NCBI GenBank assembly: GCA_019639115.1
Contig: JAHBSM010000009.1
Span: 62,001-126,000 of the forward strand
DNA from: Acidobacteriota bacterium
Lineage (GTDB): Bacteria > Acidobacteriota > Blastocatellia > Pyrinomonadales > Pyrinomonadaceae
Direction: 5' to 3'
Length of the DNA: 64,000 bases
The position numbers and the translations under genes are program-made. Under the pieces are notes generated by a model. That model was not told where the DNA came from. It ran no database searches and was given only the letters and a program-made list of their open reading frames with translations. This document shows positions 36,497 to 46,590 of the stretch, one piece after another. Within the stretch, counting starts at the first letter, position 1, and every line of letters starts with the position of its first letter.

Positions 36497-39439
36497 ATGC
36501 GATCGAATAACGAGCAACTACACACGGCCAACCCCGCAGCAGAAACTGCGGTGAATGAGCGCGTTTACCGCCGATTCATCGAGAATCTGCCGGTGATGTT
36601 CTATGCTGTAGCGCCGGATCCTCCACATCGCCCGATTTACATCAGCCCGACGTTCGAAAGATTTGGATATCCGCTTCGGTCCTGGTTCGAAGATCCCGAC
36701 ATCTGGGACAAGGTCATACATCCGGATGACCGCGATCGCGTGCTTACCGCTACGCGCAAAGCGATGCGCACCCGCGGCAGCGTCGATTTCGAATACCGCG
36801 TGATCTGCAGCGACGGCCGCGTCGTATGGGTGCGGGACAGGAGTTGTTTCATCCGCGACGATGACGGATCGAACCTCTGCTGGCAGGGCGTGATACTCGA
36901 CATCACTGACCGCAGGAATGCAGAAGAGGCACTTGCCGAGAGCGAGGAGCGTTATCGCCAGCTATTCGACAATGCCAATGACGTGATCTATCTGCAGGAC
37001 CTCAAAGGCAATTATTTATCGATCAACCAAGCGGCGACCAAGATATTCGGCTATTCGCGTGATGAGGCGATCGGGCTGAACATGAAGGACATCATGGTGC
37101 CCGAGCATCTTGAGATGGCTCGGAAAGCGCTTGAGTCGAAGATCGCCGGCGAGGTCGATCAGACCGTTTATGCCATCGACTGCATCAAGAAAGACGGCTC
37201 GCGCATAACGCTCGAAGTGAATACGAGCGTCATCCGCAAGGACGGGCAGCCGATCGCGATACAGGGCGTCGCCCGCGACATAACTGAGAGAAAACGCGTC
37301 GAGGATGCAATTCGCAAGAGCGAGGAGCGATTTCGCGACCTGATCGAGAATGCCAACGATCTGATCTATACGTGCGACCTCGACGGCAATTTCACGTCTC
37401 TGAATCGTGCGGGCGAGCGCATAACGGGTTATACACGCGACGAAGCACTTTCGATGAACATTGCCCAGGTCATCGATCCTGACTTTCTGGACCTGACGAC
37501 AAATGTCCGTGCAAGAAGACTGGCGGCGAGCGGTGCTAAACCTTTTGAGGTTGAGATCATCGCCAAGAACGGCGAACGAGTGATACTAGAGCTCAGCACT
37601 CGCGTGATCATCTCTTCGGACGGGCTGCCGCTTGGCGTACAAGGCATCGGTCGAGACATTACCGAACGCCGCAGGGCCGAGACATCGCTGAGGGAGACGC
37701 TTTCCCTGTTCTCGACTACTTTCGAATCGACCGCCGACGGAATTGTGGTCATGAGTCTGGATCGTCAGATAGTAACGTGCAATCGCAAGTTCATTGAGAT
37801 GTGGGACGTTCCCGAAGACGTGCTCAAGAACAAAGACGGCGCAATGCTGGTTGCTCTCGTCGCCCAAAAGCTCCGTGACCCGAACGGGTTCATCGAGAGG
37901 CTCAGCGACCTGTACGAGACACCCGACGCCACCGTTTCAGAGATCATCGAGCTGTCCGACGGACGCATATTCGAGCGTTACTCCACGCCGCAATATCTCG
38001 AGGGCAAGGCGATCGGACGGGTCGCTTCGTTCCGCGATATCACTGAAAGAAATAGAGCAGAAGAGAGGCTGCGATACTACGCTCTCCACGACCCGCTGAC
38101 AGGATTGCCGAATCGGGTCCAATTCATGAACGACTTGCGTCAGGCGGTTGAGCGTTCAGACGGCAACGATTTTGCAAGGTTCGCGGTACTGTTCCTCGAT
38201 CTTGACCGCTTTAAGGTCATCAATGACAGCCTCGGCCATTCGGTTGGTGACAAACTGCTCATAGCCGTGGCCGAAAAGCTCAAGTCTTGCGTTCGTCCCG
38301 GGGACGTTGTCGCACGCCTCGGCGGCGATGAGTTTACAATCTTGCTCAACCGGTCAGGCACAGCACAAGAAGTCGCCCGGGTGGCGGAGCGGCTTCAGCG
38401 CACGATCTCCGAACCGCTGCAGATAGACAACTATGAGGTTTTCACGACGGCCAGCATAGGCGTCGTCGTCTCGGGAGCCGTTAAGCGCGTAGCCGAAGAT
38501 TTTCTTCGCGACGCGGATGCAGCGATGTATAGAGCTAAAGAATCTGGCAAGGCCCGGTACGAGATATTTGACCGCGAGATGCACGTGCGGAATATGAATC
38601 TGCTGCAGATCGAGACCGATCTTCGTCGAGCGGTCGAGAGAGGCGAGTTCGAAGTGCTCTACCAGCCCATCGTCGATCTCAGGACCGGCGTTGTCAATGA
38701 ATTCGAGGCACTGATCCGCTGGCGTCATCCTGCGCATGGCTTGGTCACGCCGAATGAATTCGTTCAGGTCGCCGAAGAGACTGGCTTGATAATCCCGATC
38801 GGCAAATGGATACTCGCGGAATCTTGCCGTCAGATAGCCGAATGGCAGCAGCGGTTCGATCGCGAATTGTCTGTCAGCGTCAATCTCTCGGCCAAGCAGT
38901 TGATGCACCCGAATCTGAGTGAACAGATACGAAGCGTTCTGGCGGAAATGAGCCTTGACGCGAGCCAGCTTAAGCTCGAAGTGACCGAAAGCACCGTCAT
39001 GGAGCACAGCGAACGATCGATGAAGGTCCTGTCGGAACTAGACGAGCTGGGCGTTTCGCTATCGACCGACGACTTTGGGACCGGATTTTCTTCGCTGAGC
39101 TACCTTCAGAGGTTCCCATTCGACCGGCTCAAGATCGACCGCTCGTTCGTCAAGCTTATGGACGATGACAATAAGAGCGGGCTGATCGTAAAGACCATAT
39201 TGATGCTCGGCGAAAATCTCGATATTGAGGTCGTCGCCGAAGGCATCGAGACCTGCGGGCAGCTCCAGAAACTCCGCGAACTCGGCTGTACTCTCGGGCA
39301 GGGTTATCTGTTTTCGCATCCGATCGATCCCAGGGCTGCTGGCGACCTGCTCGCAACTGGGCCTAATGTTTTCAGTTCCTCGACCAGCGTCTTGCCCTCG
39401 ATACCTTCCGAAGGGATCGACGTCGGCACCATCCAATAG
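36497..39439 (+). CDS. PAS-PAS-PAS-PAS-GGDEF-EAL cyclic-di-GMP regulator
   Basis: 980 residues. Four PAS sensor blocks occupy roughly residues 27-140, 150-265, 275-395 and 405-520, with PAC-like ends DITDRRNAEEAL, DITERKRVEDAI and DITERRRAETSL marking boundaries. The GGDEF diguanylate cyclase domain has an intact active site, GGDEF at 609-613. The EAL phosphodiesterase domain has EAL at 737-739, DDFGTGFSSLSYL and a late VVAEGIET. Both catalytic domains look intact, so the protein could make or break c-di-GMP. No transmembrane segment is seen, so sensing is cytoplasmic. Confidence 0.93.
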   Translation: MRSNNEQLHTANPAAETAVNERVYRRFIENLPVMFYAVAPDPPHRPIYISPTFERFGYPLRSWFEDPDIWDKVIHPDDRDRVLTATRKAMRTRGSVDFEYRVICSDGRVVWVRDRSCFIRDDDGSNLCWQGVILDITDRRNAEEALAESEERYRQLFDNANDVIYLQDLKGNYLSINQAATKIFGYSRDEAIGLNMKDIMVPEHLEMARKALESKIAGEVDQTVYAIDCIKKDGSRITLEVNTSVIRKDGQPIAIQGVARDITERKRVEDAIRKSEERFRDLIENANDLIYTCDLDGNFTSLNRAGERITGYTRDEALSMNIAQVIDPDFLDLTTNVRARRLAASGAKPFEVEIIAKNGERVILELSTRVIISSDGLPLGVQGIGRDITERRRAETSLRETLSLFSTTFESTADGIVVMSLDRQIVTCNRKFIEMWDVPEDVLKNKDGAMLVALVAQKLRDPNGFIERLSDLYETPDATVSEIIELSDGRIFERYSTPQYLEGKAIGRVASFRDITERNRAEERLRYYALHDPLTGLPNRVQFMNDLRQAVERSDGNDFARFAVLFLDLDRFKVINDSLGHSVGDKLLIAVAEKLKSCVRPGDVVARLGGDEFTILLNRSGTAQEVARVAERLQRTISEPLQIDNYEVFTTASIGVVVSGAVKRVAEDFLRDADAAMYRAKESGKARYEIFDREMHVRNMNLLQIETDLRRAVERGEFEVLYQPIVDLRTGVVNEFEALIRWRHPAHGLVTPNEFVQVAEETGLIIPIGKWILAESCRQIAEWQQRFDRELSVSVNLSAKQLMHPNLSEQIRSVLAEMSLDASQLKLEVTESTVMEHSERSMKVLSELDELGVSLSTDDFGTGFSSLSYLQRFPFDRLKIDRSFVKLMDDDNKSGLIVKTILMLGENLDIEVVAEGIETCGQLQKLRELGCTLGQGYLFSHPIDPRAAGDLLATGPNVFSSSTSVLPSIPSEGIDVGTIQ

Positions 39440-39512
39440 CCCTAGCGTTCAGCGACCGATACATTGGGTCCGTTTTCTGGGAAATCCCCGTATATGGTAG
39501 TATTTCACATTG

Positions 39513-40664
39513 ATGAAATACGACGTTCTGATCATCCGGATAGGGTTCATATTGATGCTTGCACTCAGCGGATTCCTGCTTAATCCGCTTGGCAGCAGCA
39601 TCCACCTATCCGAGATCGTCGGCAACGACCTCAGGACGAAACAGCTTATCTCCGCCGGATTTGGAGCTCTCATCGGGTTGATCATAATCGGATTCGAGAT
39701 GAGGGCCCGCAGAGCTTCGCTTAAGACATTGATCGGCGCCGCTGTCGGCTCGATCATGGGTATTGTCGGTGCCTACCTGATCGGGATGCTGATCAGTGCT
39801 CAGGATATCAATACGGTTTACGGCGAGATGAAAACGTTCCTGACGATCGCTCTCGCCTTTTTCATGGGATACATCGGGCTGATGCTCGGAGCGGCAAAAG
39901 GCGATTTTATCGATCTATCGGCACTTGGCGGCATATTCAGTGATCGCACGGTGACCCGCGACCTTAAGATCCTTGATACATCGGTCATCATCGACGGCCG
40001 CATTGCGGACGTAGCGGAGACCGGATTCCTTGGCGGCTCGCTTATAATCCCGAATTTTATCCTCGCCGAACTCCAGCAGGTCGCGGATTCGCCGGATTCG
40101 TCAAAACGTCAGCGTGGCCGCCGCGGACTGGATATGCTCCAAAGGCTGCGTACCAACGCGAAACTTGACGTTCAGATCGTCGAGACCGATTTTCCTGCGG
40201 TCCGAGAGGTCGATCTGAAACTGATCGAACTCGGGCTCCAACTCGAAGCAGTCATTATTACTAACGATTTCAACCTCAACAAGGTCGCTCAGCTTCGCGG
40301 CGTATCGGTCCTGAACATAAACGAGCTAGCGAACGCGCTCAAACCCGTGGTCCTGCCCGGCGAAGCGATGCGTGTCTTTATCCTCAAGGAAGGCAAAGAA
40401 TACAATCAGGGCGTCGCATATCTCGATGACGGCACGATGGTCGTCGTTGACAATGCACGGCGGTTGATCGGCAAGACAGCCGACATATCGGTCACCAGCG
40501 TACTGCAGACCACGGCCGGCAAGATGATCTTTGGCAAGCTCTGGGAAGACAAAGAGGAAACGAACGGTGACGGCCTGTCGATACATGATTCTCGTTCGAT
40601 GGGTTTCCGTCCGGCTACCCGCGAGCTTCGTCAATCGACCATCATCGAGGAGATCGAGTCCTGA
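39513..40664 (+). CDS. PIN-TRAM domain membrane protein (YacL-like)
   Basis: 383 residues. Four hydrophobic helices (about residues 3-22, 45-62, 68-92, 103-125) are followed by a PIN nuclease domain (about 150-265), starting LKILDTSVIIDGRIADV with the first catalytic aspartate, and later VIITNDFNLNKVAQLRG. A C-terminal TRAM RNA-binding domain lies at about 300-360. The order is that of Bacillus YacL, a predicted membrane-bound RNase. I use the ATG at 39513; a TTG three bases earlier is also in frame. Followed 23 bases later by ispD, the same gene order known from many Firmicutes. Confidence 0.88.
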   Translation: MKYDVLIIRIGFILMLALSGFLLNPLGSSIHLSEIVGNDLRTKQLISAGFGALIGLIIIGFEMRARRASLKTLIGAAVGSIMGIVGAYLIGMLISAQDINTVYGEMKTFLTIALAFFMGYIGLMLGAAKGDFIDLSALGGIFSDRTVTRDLKILDTSVIIDGRIADVAETGFLGGSLIIPNFILAELQQVADSPDSSKRQRGRRGLDMLQRLRTNAKLDVQIVETDFPAVREVDLKLIELGLQLEAVIITNDFNLNKVAQLRGVSVLNINELANALKPVVLPGEAMRVFILKEGKEYNQGVAYLDDGTMVVVDNARRLIGKTADISVTSVLQTTAGKMIFGKLWEDKEETNGDGLSIHDSRSMGFRPATRELRQSTIIEEIES

Positions 40665-40687
40665 TCGTTCCCCTGCACGACTGAACG

Positions 40688-41359
40688 ATGAATATCGCTA
40701 TCATCGTCGCCGCCGGCAGCGGCCTCCGATTCGGAGCAGAACTTCCTAAACAATTTCGATCCTTGGCCGGACGACCGCTCTTGGCCCATACATTCGAACG
40801 TTTCGATCTCTGTCCCTCAATAGATGAGATCGTACTGGTCCTGTCGGACGACGGCCGTCGGCGGTTCGAGTCATTAGCCATCTCTTCATCAAAACCCGTC
40901 ACGATCGTCGAGGGCGGCCCGACGCGAGCGGCTTCGGTGATGAACGGACTCGCGGCCGTCGCCGACGACGATGCGATCGTAGCGATACATGACGGAGCAC
41001 GTCCACTCGTTTCCGTCTCTGAGATAACAAATGTGATAGACAAAGCTCAAGAAACAGGTGCAGCGTGCCTGACGGCCGAGATCACCGATACGATCAAGAC
41101 CGTCTCAGGCGGCGAGATCACCGGCACACTCGACCGGCAGCGGCTTCGCCGCGCGCTGACCCCGCAGGCGTTTCGGGCGGGCCTGCTACGTCGTGCATTT
41201 GCCGAGTACGGGACTGGTGACGAGGTCACCGACGAGTGCTTCGTGGTCGAACGTCTCGGTCATCCTGTGGCGTTCGTCGAAGGCAGCAGCCGTAATATCA
41301 AGGTCACGAGACCTGAGGATATCGTCATAGCAGAGGCACTGATAGGCTTTATCGAATGA
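40688..41359 (+). CDS. ispD: 2-C-methyl-D-erythritol 4-phosphate cytidylyltransferase
   Basis: 223-residue IspD of the MEP isoprenoid pathway, making CDP-methylerythritol from MEP and CTP. It has the nucleotide signature VAAGSGLRFGAELPKQF, the AIHDGARPLV motif, and a late VTDECFVVERLG. Its stop overlaps the ispF ATG by 4 bases. The kinase IspE, acting between the two, is not in this window. Confidence 0.95.
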   Translation: MNIAIIVAAGSGLRFGAELPKQFRSLAGRPLLAHTFERFDLCPSIDEIVLVLSDDGRRRFESLAISSSKPVTIVEGGPTRAASVMNGLAAVADDDAIVAIHDGARPLVSVSEITNVIDKAQETGAACLTAEITDTIKTVSGGEITGTLDRQRLRRALTPQAFRAGLLRRAFAEYGTGDEVTDECFVVERLGHPVAFVEGSSRNIKVTRPEDIVIAEALIGFIE

Positions 41360-41835
41360 ACCGCATCGGATTCGGAACTGACATTCATAGGCTCGAGCCT
41401 GGACGGCCGATGGTGATCGGTGGGATCGTGATACCGTCTGCTTTTGGCCCAGCCGGCCATTCGGACGGCGATGTATTACTGCACGCCGTCACTGACGCCC
41501 TGCTCGGAGCTGTGGCAGCCGGCGACATCGGGTCACATTTCCCTGACACGGACGAGCGCTGGCGAGGCGCGGACAGTACTCGATTCGTACTCGAAGCTCT
41601 GTCTCTGACGAGAGAACGCGGTTACCGGATCGCTAACGTCGATGCGACCATCGATCTCGAATCGCCAAAGCTCCGTCCCTTTATCGACGCGATCCGGGCA
41701 CGTGTCGCAGAACTATTGGCGGTAGATGTCGATTGTGTTAGTGTGAAGGCGAAAACCGGTGAAGGGTTGGGACCTGTCGGTTCGGGCTCCGCCATTTCGG
41801 CTACGGCGGCCGTTCTTCTCGAACGTAGATCTTAG
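41356..41835 (+). CDS. ispF: 2-C-methyl-D-erythritol 2,4-cyclodiphosphate synthase
   Basis: 159-residue trimeric IspF, converting CDP-ME 2-phosphate to the cyclodiphosphate. Zinc ligands are in GFGTDIHRL, and GHSDGDVLLHAVTDALLG is the family core. The C-terminal KAKTGEGLGPVGSG completes the signature. Coupled to ispD by an ATGA overlap. Full length. Confidence 0.96.
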   Translation: MNRIGFGTDIHRLEPGRPMVIGGIVIPSAFGPAGHSDGDVLLHAVTDALLGAVAAGDIGSHFPDTDERWRGADSTRFVLEALSLTRERGYRIANVDATIDLESPKLRPFIDAIRARVAELLAVDVDCVSVKAKTGEGLGPVGSGSAISATAAVLLERRS

Positions 41836-41875
41836 GCCGATAAATACAGAAGCAGTTCGTCGGAGGTACATTTAT

Positions 41876-42526
41876 ATGCGTCGCAAACATCTATTTTATA
41901 TTGCGGTCATCGCGCTTGCGTCATGTACCGGCATCGCTGCCCAAGACCCAGCGGCGGCAGCCGAATCGGCCGTCAGAGAGGTCAAAAAAGGGCTCGCGAA
42001 TAACAGCCGGGTTCAGATCCAGAGCATCACGATGGTCTTCAAGCCACTCGAATTCAAGACTTGTAAGATCGAATATACTTTCGAACGCCTCGGCAGCATC
42101 GGCAACGAGAATTTTGGCCAGGCGACGGTCGAACGCGGCTCGAACACAGCAGTAGCTGCGCGCAATACGACCACGACGAGCACGACCATGTCATCTGTCA
42201 CCGGCAATACGGCGGCGGTCGTCTCTAACAATAATCCGTCGTTCAACATGAGCGAATCATCGTTCTACAACAGCGGCCGCATCACCACATTTGACCTGGC
42301 CGACATCGAGCCGAATTCGGTCGCATGGAAGAAGCTCACCGACGGTGTTTTTATCGGTTTTCGTACGGTAGATAACAAAAAGCTTATCCAACGCCATCTG
42401 AAAGGCCAAGGCACGGAACCCGAGCCCTCAAGCATCGAGTTCATACCGATCGTGTCCGAGAAAAAGGCCGAAGAGATCAAGACGGCACTCATCCAGGCCA
42501 TCAACGCCTGTAAAGCTGCACGATAG
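41876..42526 (+). CDS. Exported protein of unknown function
   Basis: 216 residues, starting at the ATG 41876 behind GGAGG; the frame is open further upstream inside ispF, but only this start gives a signal peptide (charged RRKH, hydrophobic run, TGIAAQ). The middle has a Thr/Ser/Asn-rich stretch (about residues 85-130) that looks unstructured. No known domain or catalytic motif. It lies 40 bases behind ispF and is followed by a strong terminator. Confidence 0.6.
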   Translation: MRRKHLFYIAVIALASCTGIAAQDPAAAAESAVREVKKGLANNSRVQIQSITMVFKPLEFKTCKIEYTFERLGSIGNENFGQATVERGSNTAVAARNTTTTSTTMSSVTGNTAAVVSNNNPSFNMSESSFYNSGRITTFDLADIEPNSVAWKKLTDGVFIGFRTVDNKKLIQRHLKGQGTEPEPSSIEFIPIVSEKKAEEIKTALIQAINACKAAR

Positions 42527-42551
42527 ATCGGGACCCGCTCGTTAGGGCAAC

Positions 42552-42585
42552 GGTCGCGGCGGCCATCACCGCCGCGGCCTTTTTT
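42552..42585 (+). terminator. Intrinsic terminator directly before deoA
   Basis: An 11-base stem (42552-42562 with 42569-42579, one G-U pair) around the loop CCATCA, followed by six T residues (42580-42585). It is the best terminator in the window. It begins 25 bases after the exported protein stop and ends only 8 bases before the deoA ATG. Confidence 0.88.
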
Positions 42586-42593
42586 GAGAGACA

Positions 42594-43907
42594 ATGAGGC
42601 CACAAGAGATCATTGCGGTAAAGCGCGACGGCGGCCGCCTGTCGGACGCCTATATTGAAGCGTTCATCAGCGGCGTGACTGACGGTTCCTGGGCCGATTA
42701 TCAGACGACGGCGCTCGTCATGGCGATGTTCACTCGCGGGCTCGACGCCGGGGAGCAATCCGCCATAACGCGGGCGATGCTCTACTCCGGGCGCGTAATG
42801 GACTTGAGCGACATCGATGCACCTAAGGCCGACAAGCATTCGACCGGCGGCGTCGGCGACAAGACATCGCTCGTGATCGCCCCTATCGCGGCTGCATGCG
42901 GTGTTGCGGTACCGATGGTTTCGGGCCGCGGCCTGGGCCACACCGGCGGCACGCTCGATAAGCTCGAGTCGATCCCCGGATACAACGTCCGGCTCTCGAC
43001 GGCGCGGTTCAAGAATGTGATCCGCAAATGCGGGTTCGGGCTGATCGGCCAGACCAAAGAGATCGCGCCGGCGGACCGCAAGCTGTATGCGCTCCGGGAT
43101 GCGACTGCTACTGTCCCCTACATCCCGCTCATCGTCGCATCGATAATGTCAAAAAAGCTCGCCGAAGGGCTCGACGCTCTCGTTCTGGATGTCAAGACCG
43201 GTTCCGGAGCCTTTATCCGCAAGTATCAGGATTCGCTCGAACTTGCCCGCGAACTCTGCTCGACCGGACGGGAGTTCGGCGTTCGTACCGAGGCTCTCGT
43301 CACCGACATGAGCCAGCCGCTTGGAAAATTCGTCGGCAACGCTCATGAGGTGTTCGAGTGCATACAGATACTGCGGGACGAGGCCGAGCCGTCGATGCGG
43401 CCCACGGTCGAACTCTCACTAGAACTGACCGCAAGAATGTTGACGCAGTGCGGCATCGCAAGATCGGCCGCCGAGGCTCGCTCGATGGCTGGTGCGGCCC
43501 TTGCATCCGGCGATGCGCTCGACCGATTCGCTCGGAACATCGAACTCCAGGGCGGCGATCCGCGCGTATGCGATCGACCCAGGATGCTTCTGGATCCTAA
43601 ATTGAAGCCCTTTGTTGTCGAGGCTAAGCGTTCGGGATACATTGCGTCAGTTGATACATTCGCGGTCGGACGCGCCGTTTGCGACATCGGCGGTGGACGA
43701 GTTCGTGCCGAGGACGGCATCGACCACGCTGTGGGATTCTCGTCGGAGATCAAGATCGGCGACCGCATCCGTGCCGGCGAAGAGATCGGCTTACTATACT
43801 GCCGCGATCTACGGCAGGCTAGGTCTGTTAGTGAAAAGTTGCGCGATGCATATAAAATATCCGACAAAGAAACAAGACGGCCGAAGCTCATTCGCGCTTC
43901 AATCTGA
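42594..43907 (+). CDS. deoA: Thymidine (pyrimidine-nucleoside) phosphorylase
   Basis: 437-residue nucleoside phosphorylase II family enzyme, splitting thymidine (or uridine) with phosphate. Phosphate-binding signature KHSTGGVGDKTSL, the substrate stretch SGRGLGHTGGTLDKLE, and the C-terminal barrel-sandwich domain are present. DeoA and Pdp cannot be separated by eye. The gene heads a nucleoside uptake and salvage run: BMP lipoprotein (6 bases later) and ABC ATPase (2 bases later). Its ribosome site (GAGAG) lies right at the tail of a terminator, so expression may depend on read-through. Confidence 0.92.
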   Translation: MRPQEIIAVKRDGGRLSDAYIEAFISGVTDGSWADYQTTALVMAMFTRGLDAGEQSAITRAMLYSGRVMDLSDIDAPKADKHSTGGVGDKTSLVIAPIAAACGVAVPMVSGRGLGHTGGTLDKLESIPGYNVRLSTARFKNVIRKCGFGLIGQTKEIAPADRKLYALRDATATVPYIPLIVASIMSKKLAEGLDALVLDVKTGSGAFIRKYQDSLELARELCSTGREFGVRTEALVTDMSQPLGKFVGNAHEVFECIQILRDEAEPSMRPTVELSLELTARMLTQCGIARSAAEARSMAGAALASGDALDRFARNIELQGGDPRVCDRPRMLLDPKLKPFVVEAKRSGYIASVDTFAVGRAVCDIGGGRVRAEDGIDHAVGFSSEIKIGDRIRAGEEIGLLYCRDLRQARSVSEKLRDAYKISDKETRRPKLIRASI

Positions 43908-43913
43908 CCAGCC

Positions 43914-44969
43914 ATGAGATATAGACAATTCCTAGCGCTCATATTCGCCGCCATCGGCGCTCTGGCGACAACTTCCTGTCACAAACAGGTCGAGGCACGC
44001 AGAGACCATTGCCGCATAAGGGTCGGGATCGTATTCGATATAGGCGGCAAGAACGATCGTTCGTTCAATGCAGCGGCTTGGGAAGGCGTCCAGCGAGCCG
44101 AACGAGATCTGCCGATATGTCTCTATGATGTGGAACCCGGCAACCCGACCTCGATCGAACCTGCGATGCGAGCGTTCGCCGAAAAGAATTTTGACCTGAT
44201 AATCGGTGTTGGATTCGCTCAGGGGCCGATCATGCAAAAGGTCGCGATGGACTATCCCGAGATCAAGTTTGGGATCATCGACGGTGTCATATTCGATCAG
44301 GACGGCAAGACGCCAATGAAGAATGTCGCATCGCTCGTATTCCGGGAACACGAAGGCTCGTATCTGGTCGGTATGATCGCGGCAAAAACATCAAAAAGCG
44401 GCGTTCTCGGTTTTGTCGGGGGAATGGACATACCGCTGATCCATCGATTCGAGACAGGATTCGAAGAAGGTGCCCGTTCGGTCAACCCCAAGATCCAGGT
44501 CATAGATAATTATGTCGGCGTGACGGACGCCGCATGGAACAATCCCGGAAAAGGCAAGGAACTTGCTCTCTCGCAGATCGGGGCCGGGGCCGACGTGATA
44601 TTCACCGCAGCGGGCAATTCGGGACTCGGCGTTTTTGATGCTGTCGAACAATTTGGCACGGAAAATGGCAGAGCACGCAAATTCGTTATCGGTGTCGATT
44701 CCAACCAGAACGGCCTCAAACCCGGATTTGTACTCACATCGATGGTAAAACGCGTGGACAATGCCGTTTACGACGTTGTCAAAGAGGTGCTCGATGGCAA
44801 ATTTCAGGGCGGATTTCATGTTTTCGGACTCGACAAGGACGGCGTCGCTTACGCGATGGACGCGAATAATGAATCGCTGATACCCGGCGACGTGATATTG
44901 CGTGTCGAAGAGGCCAAGAAGAAGATCGTAGCCGGCGAGATCAAGGTCACGGATGCGATGAACAAGTAA
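43914..44969 (+). CDS. BMP-family nucleoside-binding lipoprotein of ABC importer
   Basis: 351 residues. A lipoprotein signal ends at ATTSC (Cys23). The mature protein is a BMP (basic membrane protein/Med) periplasmic binding protein: [22 protein letters not shown], then [17 protein letters not shown] and [18 protein letters not shown] proteins deliver purine or pyrimidine nucleosides to their ABC permease. Coming after deoA and before the ATPase, the protein fits nucleoside uptake coupled to phosphorolysis. The permeases are not encoded next to it. Confidence 0.88.
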   Translation: MRYRQFLALIFAAIGALATTSCHKQVEARRDHCRIRVGIVFDIGGKNDRSFNAAAWEGVQRAERDLPICLYDVEPGNPTSIEPAMRAFAEKNFDLIIGVGFAQGPIMQKVAMDYPEIKFGIIDGVIFDQDGKTPMKNVASLVFREHEGSYLVGMIAAKTSKSGVLGFVGGMDIPLIHRFETGFEEGARSVNPKIQVIDNYVGVTDAAWNNPGKGKELALSQIGAGADVIFTAAGNSGLGVFDAVEQFGTENGRARKFVIGVDSNQNGLKPGFVLTSMVKRVDNAVYDVVKEVLDGKFQGGFHVFGLDKDGVAYAMDANNESLIPGDVILRVEEAKKKIVAGEIKVTDAMNK

Positions 44970-44971
44970 CG

Positions 44972-46462
44972 ATGCTCGAATTACGAAACATACGTAAGTC
45001 GTTCGGCGATTGCGTCGCCAACGAGGATGTCAGCCTGACCGTGCGCAAAGGCACGATCCATGCCATCGTCGGAGAAAATGGAGCGGGCAAATCCACCGCC
45101 ATGAAGATCGTGTATGGGTTCTACGAGCCGGACTCGGGCGAGATCGAATTTGACGGAAAGCCCGCCGCGATCAAAGACCCGCATGACGCCATCGCTCTTG
45201 GGATCGGTATGGTACACCAGCATTTCATGCTGGTTGAGAATATGACGGTCGCCGAAAACATCGTCCTCGGGGCTGAGACCGGATCGGCAGCAGGCCTTGA
45301 CTTGGATCGTGCGAATACCGAGATCAAGGCCTTGTCCGACGAACTAAAGCTTGAGATCGACCCGCGAGCCGTTATCGAGGATCTCTCGGTCGGACTGCAG
45401 CAGCGGGTCGAACTACTCAAGGCCCTGTACCGTCACGCCGACCTGCTAATACTCGACGAACCGACGGCCGTGCTCTCGCCGCAGGAAGTGGCGGACCTTT
45501 TCTCGATCCTTCGCCGGATGAAAAGCCAGGGCAAGACGATCGTCATCATCACGCACAAGCTCGACGAAGTGCTCGCCATCTCGGACGAAGTGACCGTGAT
45601 GCGCGACGGCAGAACGGTCGGTAACGGTGTGACCTCGGAAACCAATGCCCAGGAACTTGCTCGTATGATCGTCGGCCGCGAAGTCCTGCTTCGCGTTGAG
45701 AAACCCGAGGCCAACCCAGCCGGTACCGTTCTGTCGGTCACTGACCTCGTGATAAACGGCCGCCACGGGCGGGCAATTGACGGCGTTACGTTTAGCGTCA
45801 GATCGGGCGAGATCGTCGGCATCGCGGGCATCGAGGGCAATGGCCAGACCGAATTGATCGAAGCCCTTGCTGGGTTGTGCAAGATCGCAGAGGGTTCTGT
45901 CGAGTTCGAAGGCCGTGACGTGACGCGTGCATCCGCACGAATGCTTAAAGAACTCGGCGTTGCCCACATACCCGAAGACAGGCACAAACGCGGCCTGCTG
46001 CTCGATTCGGACCTCGCTGAGAACGCGATCCTCGGCGTCCACTATCGTCCGCCGATCTCGAACCTAGGCTTCCTCGACAGTAAGACGATAGAGGGCCGGG
46101 TCAGCGAGATCATCGAACGCTTTGACGTACGGCCTGGCGATGCGTCACAACCGGCGAGCTCTCTATCGGGCGGCAATCAGCAAAAGCTCATCATTGGCCG
46201 AGAGTTCGAGCTCGACCCGACCCTGCTTCTGGTCTCCCAACCCACTCGTGGTGTCGATATCGGAGCGATAGAGTTCATTCACCGCAAATTGATAGCTCTC
46301 CGCGACGGAGGTGCCGCCATATTGCTCGTCTCAGCCGAACTCGAAGAGGTCACCGCTCTGGCCGACCGCCTGCTTGTCCTGCGCGAGGGCAAGATCGTAG
46401 GAGAGGTCGATCCGCGAACGACGTCGACCGAAACGATCGGCCTGATGATGACCGGCGGATAA
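44972..46462 (+). CDS. Nucleoside-type ABC transporter ATPase (two domains)
   Basis: 496-residue fused double ATPase of the sugar/nucleoside importer class (RbsA/NupA-like). Domain 1: Walker A GENGAGKS, Walker [16 protein letters not shown]. Domain 2: the usual degenerate loop [14 protein letters not shown], signature [15 protein letters not shown]. It starts 2 bases after the binding-protein gene. Normally two permease genes (NupB/NupC type) follow, but here an intergenic repeat and a glyoxalase-like gene follow instead. Confidence 0.9.
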   Translation: MLELRNIRKSFGDCVANEDVSLTVRKGTIHAIVGENGAGKSTAMKIVYGFYEPDSGEIEFDGKPAAIKDPHDAIALGIGMVHQHFMLVENMTVAENIVLGAETGSAAGLDLDRANTEIKALSDELKLEIDPRAVIEDLSVGLQQRVELLKALYRHADLLILDEPTAVLSPQEVADLFSILRRMKSQGKTIVIITHKLDEVLAISDEVTVMRDGRTVGNGVTSETNAQELARMIVGREVLLRVEKPEANPAGTVLSVTDLVINGRHGRAIDGVTFSVRSGEIVGIAGIEGNGQTELIEALAGLCKIAEGSVEFEGRDVTRASARMLKELGVAHIPEDRHKRGLLLDSDLAENAILGVHYRPPISNLGFLDSKTIEGRVSEIIERFDVRPGDASQPASSLSGGNQQKLIIGREFELDPTLLLVSQPTRGVDIGAIEFIHRKLIALRDGGAAILLVSAELEEVTALADRLLVLREGKIVGEVDPRTTSTETIGLMMTGG

Positions 46463-46474
46463 GGGTCAGAGTTA

Positions 46475-46561
46475 GCCGCGAATGCACTAATAAGAGAAAG
46501 CTCTGTTGATCTATAGATCTGTTTCAACTCTTTAATTGGTTCCGACTAGTGCATTCGTGGC
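46475..46561. repeat. Intergenic inverted repeat after the ABC ATPase gene
   Basis: Arms GCCGCGAATGCACTA (46475-46489) and TAGTGCATTCGTGGC (46547-46561) pair at 14 of 15 positions around a 57-base AT-rich spacer. It looks like a small dispersed element and occupies the place where permease genes would be expected. Confidence 0.6.
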
Positions 46562-46590
46562 CCAAAATTGGCTTATGCACTAAACCCCGG

